Shown here: positions 46,481 to 56,226 of the stretch, in pieces
How positions within the stretch are numbered: the stretch's first letter is position 1
How the letters are laid out: each line of letters opens with the position of its first letter
Source of the DNA: Dactylorhiza incarnata
Taxonomy: Eukaryota > Streptophyta > Magnoliopsida > Asparagales > Orchidaceae
DNA length: 64,000 nt
Direction: 5' to 3'
Assembly (NCBI GenBank): GCA_033032865.1
Contig: JAWHQI010000506.1
Span: forward strand, 310,001-374,000
The notes under the pieces: generated by a model
Seen by the model: the letters and a program-made list of their open reading frames with translations, nothing else
What the model was told of the DNA's origin: nothing
The model's database searches: none
Position numbers and translations under genes: made by a program

Positions 46481-47060
46481 GGGGCCCTGCCCCTAGGACT
46501 TCGCATTGCCGCCGATCAAAGGTCCACCCTTCTCCCTGAAGTAAGGTCGCGACGTCGTAAGGGCCTGCCCCTCTTACGGTCGTCAACATTTTGAACGAAC
46601 ATGCTCTTCACCGGCCATTTTAGGGCCCTGCCCCTAGGACTTTGCATTGCCGCCCATCGACGGTCCGCCCTTCTCCCTGCATTAAAGTCCCGACATCGTA
46701 AGGGCCTGCCCCTCTTACGTTCTTCACCGGTTTGAATGAACATGCTCTTCGCTGACCATTTTGGGGCCCTGCCCCTAGGACATCGCACTGCCGCTGATCG
46801 AAGGTCTTCTCTTCTCCCCGCAGTAAGGTCCCGACATCGCAAGGGCCTGCCCCTCTTGCCATCGTCAACGGTTTGAATGAACATGCTCTTCACCGGCCAT
46901 TCTTGGGCCCTGCCCCTAGGACTTCACATTGCCGCCGATCGAAGGTCCGCCCTTCTCCCCGCAGTAAGGTCCCAACATCGTAAGGGTATGCCCCTCTTAC
47001 GATCGTTAATGATTTGAACACAAACTCTTCACCAACACTTTGGGGGCCTGTCCCCTTAAC
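46481..47060. repeat. 141-bp tandem repeat in element E
   Basis: Four full units and a fifth partial one. The anchor GGGCCCTGCCCCTAGGA starts at 46482, 46623, 46764 and 46905, with a degraded one at 47042, so the period is 141 bases. Each unit also has GCCGCCGATCGAAGGTC, CTTCTCCC and a GTAAGGGCCTGCCCCTCTTA phrase. It occupies the position after the gag/protease part where Tat elements carry variable tandem repeats. Confidence 0.95.
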
Positions 47061-47238
47061 CACCACTCCGAAGATAATTAAGACCATAAAACCATCAAAG
47101 ACACATGAAAATAAAAGCTATATAATAAAATCGAAAAGAGCACAATCACACCAGCTCAACGCTGCACATAAGTAAAAAATGATAGCAAACAACGAAAGAA
47201 AGCAATAAGATGGAAAATAATAAATACAAATATCAATC

Positions 47239-48900
47239 CTTGGCTACATCCAAGCAGTCGTCCTCTGAAAGGTCCCCAATTCTGAGACCGGCGATAGCAC
47301 AACCAAACTTCCTCTCCATCATACGAAGAGTCTTCTGAACGCCACTCTGAAAGACAGCCTCGCACTCATCTTCCAGCAGCGGCTCCACCTCCTTCGACAT
47401 AATCTCGGCACGAAGTTCCTCCGACATCTGGAACCGCTCCTCCACAAGATCTAAAGAGTCCTTATATTCGGCAACTCCCACTTCTTTGGTCTCTTCGATG
47501 CTCCCCTCAGCAGATGATAACCTGTCCACCTCACTTCTCAGGAAGCTCAGCTCGCCATCCTGATAGAATATCTCCCCTTAAGCCTCCGATAGGTGGCGAA
47601 GAGCATCCTGGGCAAGCGCCTTGTCACCGTCGAGATCCCCTCGTAGCTTCTCCATCTCCAATCGTGAAGAAGAGATATCTGACTCAAGCTGTCAGATATG
47701 GGCAAAGTCACGATCCCTCTTCTTCTTCAAAGCAGACAAATCACTCTTCGCCGTGTGCAGCTCCTCTTGGAGTACGAAGAAACTGTCCTTGAGGCCCATA
47801 TAGCAATCGTTCCTTGTAAGGGCAATGCTAATCAGAATGCCATCCTGTGAAGGAAGTAAGTAGTCAGAATACATAGACAATAAAAAAGAATAAAGGTAGT
47901 AATTGGAAAGAAAGAAGTTCTACTCACCGCAGAGGTCATCACCTGAAGAGAAGAAGAAGCTCGTTTCGCTGTCGACGAAGGAGGAGGAGGCGACAAGTCT
48001 TCCCACGGGACGTGATCGGCAAGAGGAGATGCTAAAATCTCAATATCAGGATCTGCTGGAACTAGTTCCACCCAGTGGTTACTCGGACCGGCCTCATGAT
48101 CATGGCTCCTAGGCGCTAGTGGGATGGACCTCGGACTAGAATTCCCATTCTTGAAGACAACCTTTATCTTCTTACCACGAGCCAGGGGAACAGTGGTCGC
48201 ACACTCGACATCCCAAGAGAGTCCCACCAAGAGTAATCTACTCTCCTCCACGCAGATGGAAATACAGTACAAGTCCTTCGACATCCACTCTCGGCTAGGA
48301 AACCCAGGGATGGGTGAAAATTCATCTTCCCGCCCCATCTGTCGGCGACAGTGCCCTTGAAGCACTCTCCATAGCTCTAGCAATTCCCAATGGTTTCGGA
48401 CATACCCATAAAAGGTATTCCCATGCCGGTAGTCTCTCTTCTCTCCAAAATGGAACCAACTCTTGTTACTTCAAACTTCAATACGACCGCTTGGGTAAGT
48501 GAAAACTTCGCACCAGTCTTTAAAGACCTCCAGAGAAAAATTCGTGTTATGCTCCCGCAAAAACACCATCCACCCCCATTACCTTCGCCATCCTAGATGG
48601 GGTGAATCGGGTAATCAAAACGCCACAGAACCAAAACACCTCAATATCCTACTCTGAGGGATGAAAGCGGAACCCAGACTTCAAGAAACTCTCTGAGAGA
48701 GTCATAAAGCCTGTCGGAGGGTTCTGGGCGTGCTCATCCGCTCGAGGAATTTTCACCTCAATACTAGAGGGCAATCCCAAATGCTTGCGCCACAGGTCAA
48801 CCCGCGCATTGTTAAGAGTCGAGCGCAGTCGCATCCGCCTCAATTGGTCACTCCGCTTCGGGGCCTGAAAAGAACAAAACAATTTTTTTTACAAAAAAAC
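47239..48900 (-). pseudogene. Antisense gene of element E, resembling Transposase_28 (gypsy-type) protein
   Basis: Read on the minus strand from about 48840. The N-terminal part has LPSSIEVKIPRADEHAQNPP and GFMTLSESFLKSGFRFHPSE, then in another frame a segment with CGVLITRFTPSRMAKVMGV. This is the start of the plant family Pfam calls 'putative gypsy type transposon' (Transposase_28). The part 48383-47832 has KKIKVVFKNGNSSPRSIPL and NHWVELVPADPDIEIL. The C-terminal part (47880-47239) is helical and charged (LEEKFG-like coiled coils; EERFQMSEELRAEI). Stops at several points break it. Tat-lineage elements are known to carry extra frames, some antisense. Its function is unknown. Confidence 0.7.
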
Positions 48901-49611
48901 TCTGAGTAAAAAACCCCATGAAAATCAACCCGACGTCTTGTGAGCGCATGCACTCCTCGAGAATGGTTGACGCATGCTACGCAACCAACCGCGTTTGGCA
49001 TGCGAGCAAGCGCACCCTCACGGTTGCGCACACTCGGATAGGTGTCAGCCATTCACATAGCCTGTGCACACCAAATGCACCACCCGGGCACCATCTGGTG
49101 TGTGATTCCGCGCGCAGGTTGCGCACCGCCTAGAGCGCAACCCCACGCGCCGGCCGTACACCACCCGATGTGCGACCCCATGCGTCGGCCATGCACCTCC
49201 CGATGCGCTAGCCATGCACCGCCCGACGCGCCAGCCGTACACCGCCTGACATGCAGGATTAGTCGAGCGCCCGCGGCAGGAGACCGGCCAGACGCGCGCC
49301 GGCTAAAAATTGGCCGCGAGCACTGTGCTCAGTCACCACCCAGCGCACGACCAAGAAAGCTGAGTGAGATCTCGTGTGCACTCCAACCGCCCGACGTGCT
49401 GCCATAGCACTTCGGTCGGTCGCCCGTGCGCCGGAGAAACCGCCTTGATGCGGTCTTTTCTCCCTCTTTTATTTTTTCTTCTTCCTCACAAGAGACGGGG
49501 AATCACTTACCTCCGGCATGGTACGACACATCACGAGAAGATGGCAATGACCCAAATTTCTGCAGAGAAATCAAAACCTCTGAACTCCTCCACACAGTAT
49601 TCCGGATTCTG
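48901..49611 (+). other. GC-rich non-coding end of element E internal region
   Basis: 48930-49400 is GC-rich with short degenerate repeats around GCGCAC, CCGCCCGA and ATGCACC, open on several frames but without any family resemblance. 49400-49611 is ordinary sequence leading to the polypurine tract. Confidence 0.5.
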
Positions 49612-49627
49612 AAGGTTTGGGGGCTCA
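49612..49627 (+). promoter_or_regulatory. Polypurine tract of element E
   Basis: AAGGTTTGGGGGCTCA directly before the 3' LTR start TGATATG. Confidence 0.8.
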
Positions 49628-49832
49628 TGATATGCACCCGTAGATTTATAAGAGCTCCCAGAGTGCATTTAGAGGAGGCTTCAGTAAGGAGTGGTAGAGT
49701 TAGTGGGGTCAAAGTCCAAGCCATGATCATGGGAGTGGAGGAATCCGCCAGTATGCAGCTTGCACTCCTTCAGTGCCAGGCGCGATCAAAGCCGCACCCC
49801 ACTACTATGGTGTGATTAGTACCGCACCCCAC

Positions 49833-49862
49833 TGTAGGTTATATAATGATCACCTAAAGGGG

Positions 49863-49926
<64 letters not shown>

Positions 49927-50544
49927 AGGTGATTTTGGTTAATTTGAAATATTCTTATAAGAGACGTATATAATGTAAGCACAACACAGAATGATCACAC
50001 AGAAAATCCCAGCACACAACACAAGATTTATAGAGGTTCCTCAAGATAGGATGTCTTGAGTAGTCCTCTGTCCCTATGCGCCTACCTAGCAAGACGTCAA
50101 GCCTTCTTTACGACGATATCATCAACATCAGTCTTACTTAGCCTTTCCAACGACAAGGCTTCTTTGCGATGATATCTGTCTTCCTTAGCCTTATCGACGA
50201 CATGGCTTATTTACGACGACATCGTCGACATTCTGTCTTGTGTTTGTACTTAAGTCTTCGTCTTCATCTCGACTTTCCGATATCGTTGTGAGGTGTTGTG
50301 ATTGTCACAACGATATCATCATACGCATGTTGTCTCGACGATAGCTGATATGATCATTCTGCTTTTCTCTGCACATCATTTCAACGACATGCGTACACTT
50401 TTCGACGATATGTGTCAGCTTGACATTCTTTGAACTTGTCTTCTACTGAGATGATAAAGCTAAGAAGGTAATCAAATCATAGTGAAGTTCTTTTGAATTG
50501 GTGACTTCTCCAAATCAGGAATCATGAGGGAAAGCTTCCCAACA
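49833..50544 (-). mobile_element. Solo LTR G of a Sirevirus-like copia element (712 bp)
   Basis: Bounded by TGTAGG and CCCAACA and flanked on both sides by CCCAC (49828-49832 and 50545-50549), a perfect 5-bp target duplication. In minus orientation it starts TGTTGGGAAGC. Near its end it has the CACCTAAA-G(n)-TAGGTGA block seen in the other copia LTRs. No internal region is present, so it is the product of recombination between two LTRs. It also carries ACGACGATATC and TCGACGATA motifs around 50105-50410. Confidence 0.93.
49864..49925. repeat. 62-base poly-G tract
   Basis: An uninterrupted run of 62 G, preceded by GGGGC. It occupies the same place in LTR G as the G or C runs of 7-15 bases in the LTRs of A, B and C. 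The length could be inflated by sequencing or assembly. Confidence 0.9.
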
Positions 50545-50549
50545 CCCAC

Positions 50550-50840
50550 TACTAGGGTGCAGATAGCCCCCACCCCCATGATAGGGGGTGCGGCCGAGTT
50601 GCGCACTCCACATGGGGGTATGACCGAGCCGTACCCCGCATGGGGGTGCGACCAAGCCGCACCTCGCATGGAGGTATGGCTGATCCGCAACCCACATGGG
50701 GGTACAATCGAGCCGCCCCCCCTGGGGGTGCGGCCAAACCGCACCCCCATAGGGGTGCGACCAAATTGCACCTCCCATGGTGGTGCGGCCAAACCGCCCA
50801 CTTTAGCGGGGTGCGGTCAGAGCCCCTTTCCCCTAGGGGG
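50550..50840. repeat. Hairpin array, 3' LTR of element E
   Basis: About nine copies of the CACCCC-GCAT-GGGGGTG unit, with more variation than in the 5' LTR. Confidence 0.85.
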
Positions 50841-51869
50841 CACGGATCCCTATTTCTCGAATGGCGCGGCTTTCAGAGGGCGCATCCTCGCTTTCATAGC
50901 AATTGTTTTCCAATTGCACTCATTCGTTCTCCGTTCGCCCAGAATGCTCCCATGCTCATTGTGCGCTCAGAGCGCTCCTGTGTTCATTGCGCGCTCAGAG
51001 CGCTCCCGTGCTCGTTGTGCGCTCAGAGCGCTTTTTTGTTCGTTGCGCGCTCAGAACGCTTCCTTGTTCGTGATGTGCATGATATTTAACCTTTTTTAAT
51101 TTCTCAGATTGCAGGTCTTGTTTGTCGCATTCATCGTCGTCTTCGAAGCTGCCCGAACCGCCCAAGTTGCCCGAATTGCTCGAAGGGCAAAATGGTTATT
51201 TATGAAAAATGGCGATCCGTTGCTCTAAATCAACCAGTGTGATTCGCCCGTCAGATGGTTACGGTGGTTACAATGACAAAATTATTGGCCTACCCCTGCC
51301 CAAGGCGATAAAAGGGGCCCATGGCCTTTATTTCAAGTCACCTTGCCTTTTGCACCCGAGAGAGCTCTGTTGAAGATTTCCTCTCAGTTCTCCTTCGGCG
51401 CTTGAAGATCTCTTTCAGCCTTTGAAGATCTCCTTCGAGGCTTCAAAGATCTCCTTCGAGTGCTTGAAGATTTCATCCACTTCGGAAGATAATCTTCCCA
51501 AGCAATTTGGGAATCCTTCGGTTCCAGAAAGATGACTCAGTTATCTCACTTTTTCTCTCAGAAGAAGAGGCACTCAGTTTTCCAAGAGGTGACTTGTCGC
51601 CCTCAGTTCTCTCTCTCTCCACCATTGTAACGAGCAGCGTCCTGTCGCACTCGTGTTCTTAGTTTCTAATTGTAATCCCAAAGCAGATAGTGGAACTTGG
51701 CCGGCATAGCTCCGACCGCGTGATTTTTCACCCTTTCCAAGTTTTCCACGTTAAAAGTCCTCGTGTTACTTATCAATTCATTCATTGAATATTTGCGCGC
51801 TCAGTCCTCTCTCGAGCTAAGGTGGTTCAATTCGACCGGCCTACCAAGAGGATCGAGCGACCCGCAACA

Positions 51870-51874
51870 ACAGT
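51870..51874. repeat. Target site duplication of element E, right
   Basis: ACAGT, identical to 40156-40160. Confidence 0.92.
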
Positions 51875-53376
51875 CCTTAAAAAATTTTTTTCAATAATTA
51901 TTTGGGGAGAGTTTGGCTACATGTGATGGAGAGCTTGTATACCAGCTATTCTCAAATTTTTACTTAATTTGTTGGCACATTTTTCTACAATTTGTTCTTT
52001 TTTGCAACTCGAAACCCCTTTACTATGGATTATGACATTATGGGCACTAGTTCATTGATGTTGTTTAACATAGAACTAAACTTGTGTCTTACTTATTTAC
52101 TATATTTTGTTTATCTTTCTCAAGCTACATATATTTTGATTCCATTAGTTTGAAAGTGTTTTGGAACCACCCAAGTTGATCTGATTAAATGAAAAATTCA
52201 TCACAATTCCCGTGATTTTGAATTAAGTAAAACATAAAATTATGACGATGTCTAGTAATTGTGATATAATATTTATGAGTCATTTTGATTAGAACTACAA
52301 CTTTAGTTAAATCAAATATTCAGGTTCCATATCTAGCTTTTTTAAATGAAAAAAAACGATGAGATTTAAGAATTTCCAAATTTGTAATTTAGAAAAGAAT
52401 AATCTGAAATGATTTCAATAAAATTCCATATTTGTATAATTTAGCAATACTTACATGTTCAAATGTTTAGATAATAACACATTTTCACAAACTAGATGCA
52501 TATTAAATTTCACAAATCTTGTATGTTCTGTTGGCCGGATGTATTATTTCATTTAATTATTTATGTCAAATTTTTATTAAATGTGCCCGGGCTGAGTCAA
52601 ATTCCTAACTCCACCACTGATTTCAGGTCCTCGCTATTTTCTTCCCTTTATTAGATGTGCCTAGTGTTTTTCCCTTTTCTCAATAGTTCATGCTTGGCTG
52701 AACTTTCATTACGAGAATTGGTTTTTAGGAGTCCATACTTGGCTATTTTTGAGGAGTCCATAATTGGCATTCGATAAGCATATAGATGCCATCAAGTTAG
52801 CATTTTAAAGAAATTTGTGCAATCATTATACAAGCATCATAAATATATATGCACGTGTTCTAAAGATTAGTATAAAAACCTTATGCTTTTTCCTTGAACC
52901 AAGTGTAAAATATCTGAAGAAAATAAAGAAACCTAACTGCATTTAGAAATAATTTGATTTTCTAATAGTTACAATATGGCATAGTGAAAGAATATGAAAG
53001 ATAAGAAATTGTACTGCATAAAAGCTAATAGAATTCATTTGTAACTAGCATCAGCGGAAGTATTCTCTGCTCCTTATTTTTATTTTATTGCATAACTGAA
53101 ACCTAGCATTTTGGATAAAATATAGTTTTTGATGTAGTAATAACTTACAAAGAATCTAATAAATGTATAATTATATAAGCATCATAAATTGTATGATATA
53201 TTTTTTTGACCCTTCTGCTAACTCCTTTATCAATCATAATCAAACACTAATTACACTTAGGAAGTCAGAAGATCCCTTAAACCCAAAACCCTAATGTAAT
53301 CTTATTTAATGTAAGCATATTTATCACCTTTAAATTTATTTATGTTAATGCAATTTGTTTTTTTAATATATAACGC
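51875..53376. other. Unassigned AT-rich sequence
   Basis: 1.5 kb without recognisable coding sequence, RNA gene or LTR end. It continues the sequence interrupted by element E and runs up to the CACTA fragment. Confidence 0.5.
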
Positions 53377-54035
53377 GTCGAATAAGAATTGGATGGATCT
53401 CAGTGATCGACGACAATCTATTTACATCAACATAGTGAATTATTTCCTTTATTTTGCTTTTACTCATTTTGCTCGAGGAAACATTATTCGTTGCCCTTGG
53501 TATAAATGTGGGAATTATAATTTTCACACTCGAGAGATTGTTGTTTGTGCATCTTATTCTGAATTGAATTATAAAGACATATAAGTGTTGATCAAGTCAT
53601 TGAGAGGATTATTACATTAGCCCAACTGGGGGAGCGATGATAATGTTTTTAGAGAGGATAAAGAGGAGACTTTCGCGCATGATGATATACATGATTTGCT
53701 ACATGATTTTAATACTGGTTTTAATGACATGAATAAGATAGGACAAGAACAAGATCATGAGGACCCAACGAAGAGTTAGAAAATTTTATGGTTTGTTAAG
53801 ACACTGAATAAGAATTATTTCTTGTTTCCAAAGAATTTCCAACATTTCATTTATGGTTACGTTACTTGCACTTAAATCTGCTTATGGATGGTCTAATTGA
53901 TCTTTTACTAAATTACTTACGGTTTTAAAAAGAGTAATTCCTTGTAGTGAAAAACTACGAAGTAATTTTTATGAAGCTAACAACTATATACAAACACTTG
54001 GAATGGAGTGTATGAAGCTAACAAGCTACTTCTGA
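53377..54035 (+). pseudogene. CACTA (En/Spm) transposase fragment
   Basis: Plus strand. The start reads NWMDLSDRRQSIYIN, then FLYFAFTHFARGNIIRCPW and CGNYNFHTREIVV, the transposase-associated domain of plant CACTA elements (family form W-M-x-R, F-L-x-FA, I-x-CPCxxC-x-N, V-x-xHL). After a stop, DDIHDLLHD matches the acidic linker. Then, after frame changes, FPTFHLWLRYLHLNLLMDGL and SEKLRSNFYEANNYIQTLG follow the first part of the TNP2-type transposase. Several stops and the absence of the catalytic part make it a dead fragment of about 220 codons. No CACTA terminal repeats are seen near it. Confidence 0.85.
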
Positions 54036-54119
54036 ATTACTGAATTACTTACACTAATGTGATTAGTTTTATAACAAGTGGTTATCTATTGCATAAAATA
54101 TTTCACATTCACTCTCTTT

Positions 54120-54370
54120 TGATAATGCCAAAAGAGGGAGAATAAATTGAGAAATTTAGGGGGAGAAGAATTAAATAACCACTAAGTGTATGGACACATA
54201 TTTAGGGGGAGCGCACACTTAGTAAAAAATTCACATTAGTGTACTTGCATATGATCATTCTAAAACTCTTTTTTCACGATTACTCTTTATCAAATACTAC
54301 AATAAACAAAGCTCTAATTTTAATGATTGATTTCTCATTATGGGATTTGTTATTATCAAAAGAGGGAGTT
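54120..54370 (+). promoter_or_regulatory. Sirevirus-type polypurine tract cluster of element H
   Basis: Purine tracts CCAAAAGAGGGAGAA (54128), TTTAGGGGGAGAAG (54159), TTTAGGGGGAGCG (54203) and CAAAAGAGGGAGTT (54357) precede an LTR start. The same wording and spacing (AATAAATTGAGAAA between tracts) is found before the 3' LTR of C. Confidence 0.85.
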
Positions 54371-54964
54371 TGTTGGAACATGGGTTTCAGATCTCTTGGT
54401 TTGAGAATAACAAGTTCTAATGGTCACTACCGCGCCGCGATAGGTACTATCGCCGGTGGTAACTTTCCCTCTAGAAGACAGTTAGCATGGAGCATTTCTA
54501 AAGGGACTTGGTGGGAGAAAGAATCCTATTACATAAAGAGTTAAAGCACTGTGATAACCCTATCACACGGCGGTAACACTTAGTCAACCCCGACAATCAC
54601 CTGATGATTGAGGAGTCAAATAAAGCAGGAGATCGCATTTTGGTGGGATAAAATATTATGGTAATGCGCGGCAATAACACCTACCACGTCGCGATAAATG
54701 TTGCCTAAGAAATGAGGCCAAGATTCCATTTTAGGCTGGCAGAAGCGGGAAAAACTTTCCAAATGGATACCACCACGTGGTAACCACTACTGATGGCCAT
54801 AACAGATAGATTCCTATTTAAAGAGATCGTCTCTCAATCTCTAAATCGAGAATACAACTATTCTGAAGAGAGGTTCCGTCCAAGAGGTCAAGAGGAGTCC
54901 CTAGAGCATATTCTAGCAACTTAAAGAGAGTTTGAAGGCGATCGAAACTAAAGAAAATCCAACA
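54371..54964 (+). mobile_element. 3' LTR of a Sirevirus-like element H (594 bp)
   Basis: Begins TGTTGGAACATGG directly after a polypurine tract and ends AAATCCAACA. The first bases share the 19-base string CTTGGTTTGAGAATAACAA with the C LTR, but the rest differs. It has TATA-like TATTTAAAG near 54825 and palindromes such as GCGATAGGTACTATCGC (54437-54453). Its 5' LTR is not in the window; the CACTA fragment and the unassigned AT-rich DNA may be inside it. Confidence 0.75.
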
Positions 54965-54976
54965 CCAAGAATGAAC

Positions 54977-55038
54977 TCTTGATCTAAGAACCCCTTTGAA
55001 ATAAAATAGAAATGTATAAAAGATAAATTCACAAACTA
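54977..55038. repeat. Direct repeat flanking the inverted repeat, left copy
   Basis: About 60 bases containing AATGTATAAAAGATAAATTC. It matches 56227-56287 in the same orientation with a handful of differences. Confidence 0.8.
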
Positions 55039-55086
55039 TTTGTCAAATGAACTCCATCACATACTTCAATATATGACATTTAACGT

Positions 55087-56203
55087 TCTTTGGATAGTGA
55101 ATGAACTCCATCACTCCCTGGGACTCAATCACATAGTGTTTGAGCCTCAAAGGTCTGACAGTCCTTATTATACTTTTGAAAATGTACAACTGGAAGCTGG
55201 ATCAAATCAGCAAAAGAGATAATGGCTAACAGAGGAAGAAATGTTTGTGAAGAGAAAAAGAGAAGAAGTTAGAGCAAATGACCCTACTTTAGAAATGTGG
55301 AGTCCAAAGTCAAGACACATAATTCTACAAACATGGAATGACTTTGGAAGCATTGGCAAAGACATAGACAAACACTACTCCACTGATGAATGGACTAAAC
55401 ATATGAAGACTTAAGTCCAGAGGTGGCTATACATGAAAACGCAAAAGGATGGAACATTGCCAAGGAATGCTTCCACTATCCCTAACAAATACATTCCCAA
55501 GCCATTCAGCTTCTTTGATAGGCAAAAGCAGAAGGAAAGAAGAAGAGTTCTCAAAATTTTTTGATGGGCTGAAGGCAAACATAGTTTTCGTTAATCTGTT
55601 AAAGAACATTTGACAATTTTAGATATGATATTTTGGATGTCATCTCAATTCCTTGTGTTTGTTTAGGAGTATGTCAAATGTTCTTTAACAGGTTAACGAA
55701 AACTATATTTGCCTTCAACCCATCAAAAGGTTTTGAGAACTCTTCTTCTTTCCTTCTGCTTTTGCCTATCAAAGAAGCTGAATGGCTTGGGAATGTATTT
55801 GTTAGGGATAGTGGAAGCATTCCTTGGCAATGTTCCCTCCTTTTGCTTTTTCATGTATAGCCTCCTATGGACTTCAGTCTTCATATTTTTAGTCCATTCA
55901 TCAGTGGAGTAGTGTTTGTCTATGACTTTGTCAATGCTTCCAAAGTCATTCCATGTTTGTAGAATTAAGTGTCTTGACTTTGGACTCCACATTTCAAAAG
56001 TAGGATCATTTGCTCTAACTTCTTCTCTTTTTCTTTTGACAGCCATTTCTTCCTCTGATAGCCATTGCCTCTTTTGTTGACTTGATCCAGCTTCCAGCTG
56101 TACATTTCCAGAAGTATAATAAGGACTGTCAGACCTTTGAGGCTCAAACACTATGTGATTGAGTCTTAGGGAGTGATGGAGTTCATTCACTATCCAAAGA
56201 AAA
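55087..56203. repeat. Long inverted repeat (arms ~530 bp, 58-bp spacer)
   Basis: Arm 55087-55614 is the reverse complement of 55673-56203 with roughly 5% differences. Each arm contains the same coding-like segment, read toward the centre on plus (left) and on minus (right, a 161-residue frame 56208-55723). The readable protein has EPQRSDSPYY, KRKREEVRANDP, WSPKSRHLILQTWNDFGS and NKYIPKPFSFFDRQKQKERR. I do not recognise the family. The left copy has stops, the right copy is open. Transcription across it would give a long hairpin RNA. Confidence 0.88.
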
Positions 56204-56226
56204 TTCATGAGTAAGAGATTAACACT

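Larger units (their letters stand above)
40161..51869 (+). mobile_element. Tat-like Ty3/gypsy element E, non-autonomous, with antisense gene
   Basis: Plus-strand element with intact target duplication ACAGT. 5' LTR 40161-44667 (including solo LTR F), primer site 44668-44687, gag and protease remnants 44958-46240, a five-unit tandem repeat 46481-47060, an antisense gene 47239-48900, polypurine tract 49612-49627, and 3' LTR 49628-51869 (including solo LTR G). RT, RNase H and integrase are missing. Without F and G the LTRs are about 1.5-1.6 kb and clearly diverged, so E is old. Confidence 0.88.
49628..51869 (+). repeat. 3' LTR of element E, interrupted by G
   Basis: Starts TGATATGCACCC, ends CCCGCAACA. 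Excluding G it is about 1.5 kb. It has the hairpin array (50550-50840), GAGCGCTC-type repeats (50935-51065) and GAAGATCT-type palindromes (51400-51490), in the same order as the 5' LTR. Confidence 0.9.

Noticed and set aside
46380..47087. Overlapping minus-strand frames with repeated RGAGPYDVGTLL-like phrases
   Set aside because: They translate the 141-base tandem repeat (141 is a multiple of three), so the frame stays open without selection for protein.
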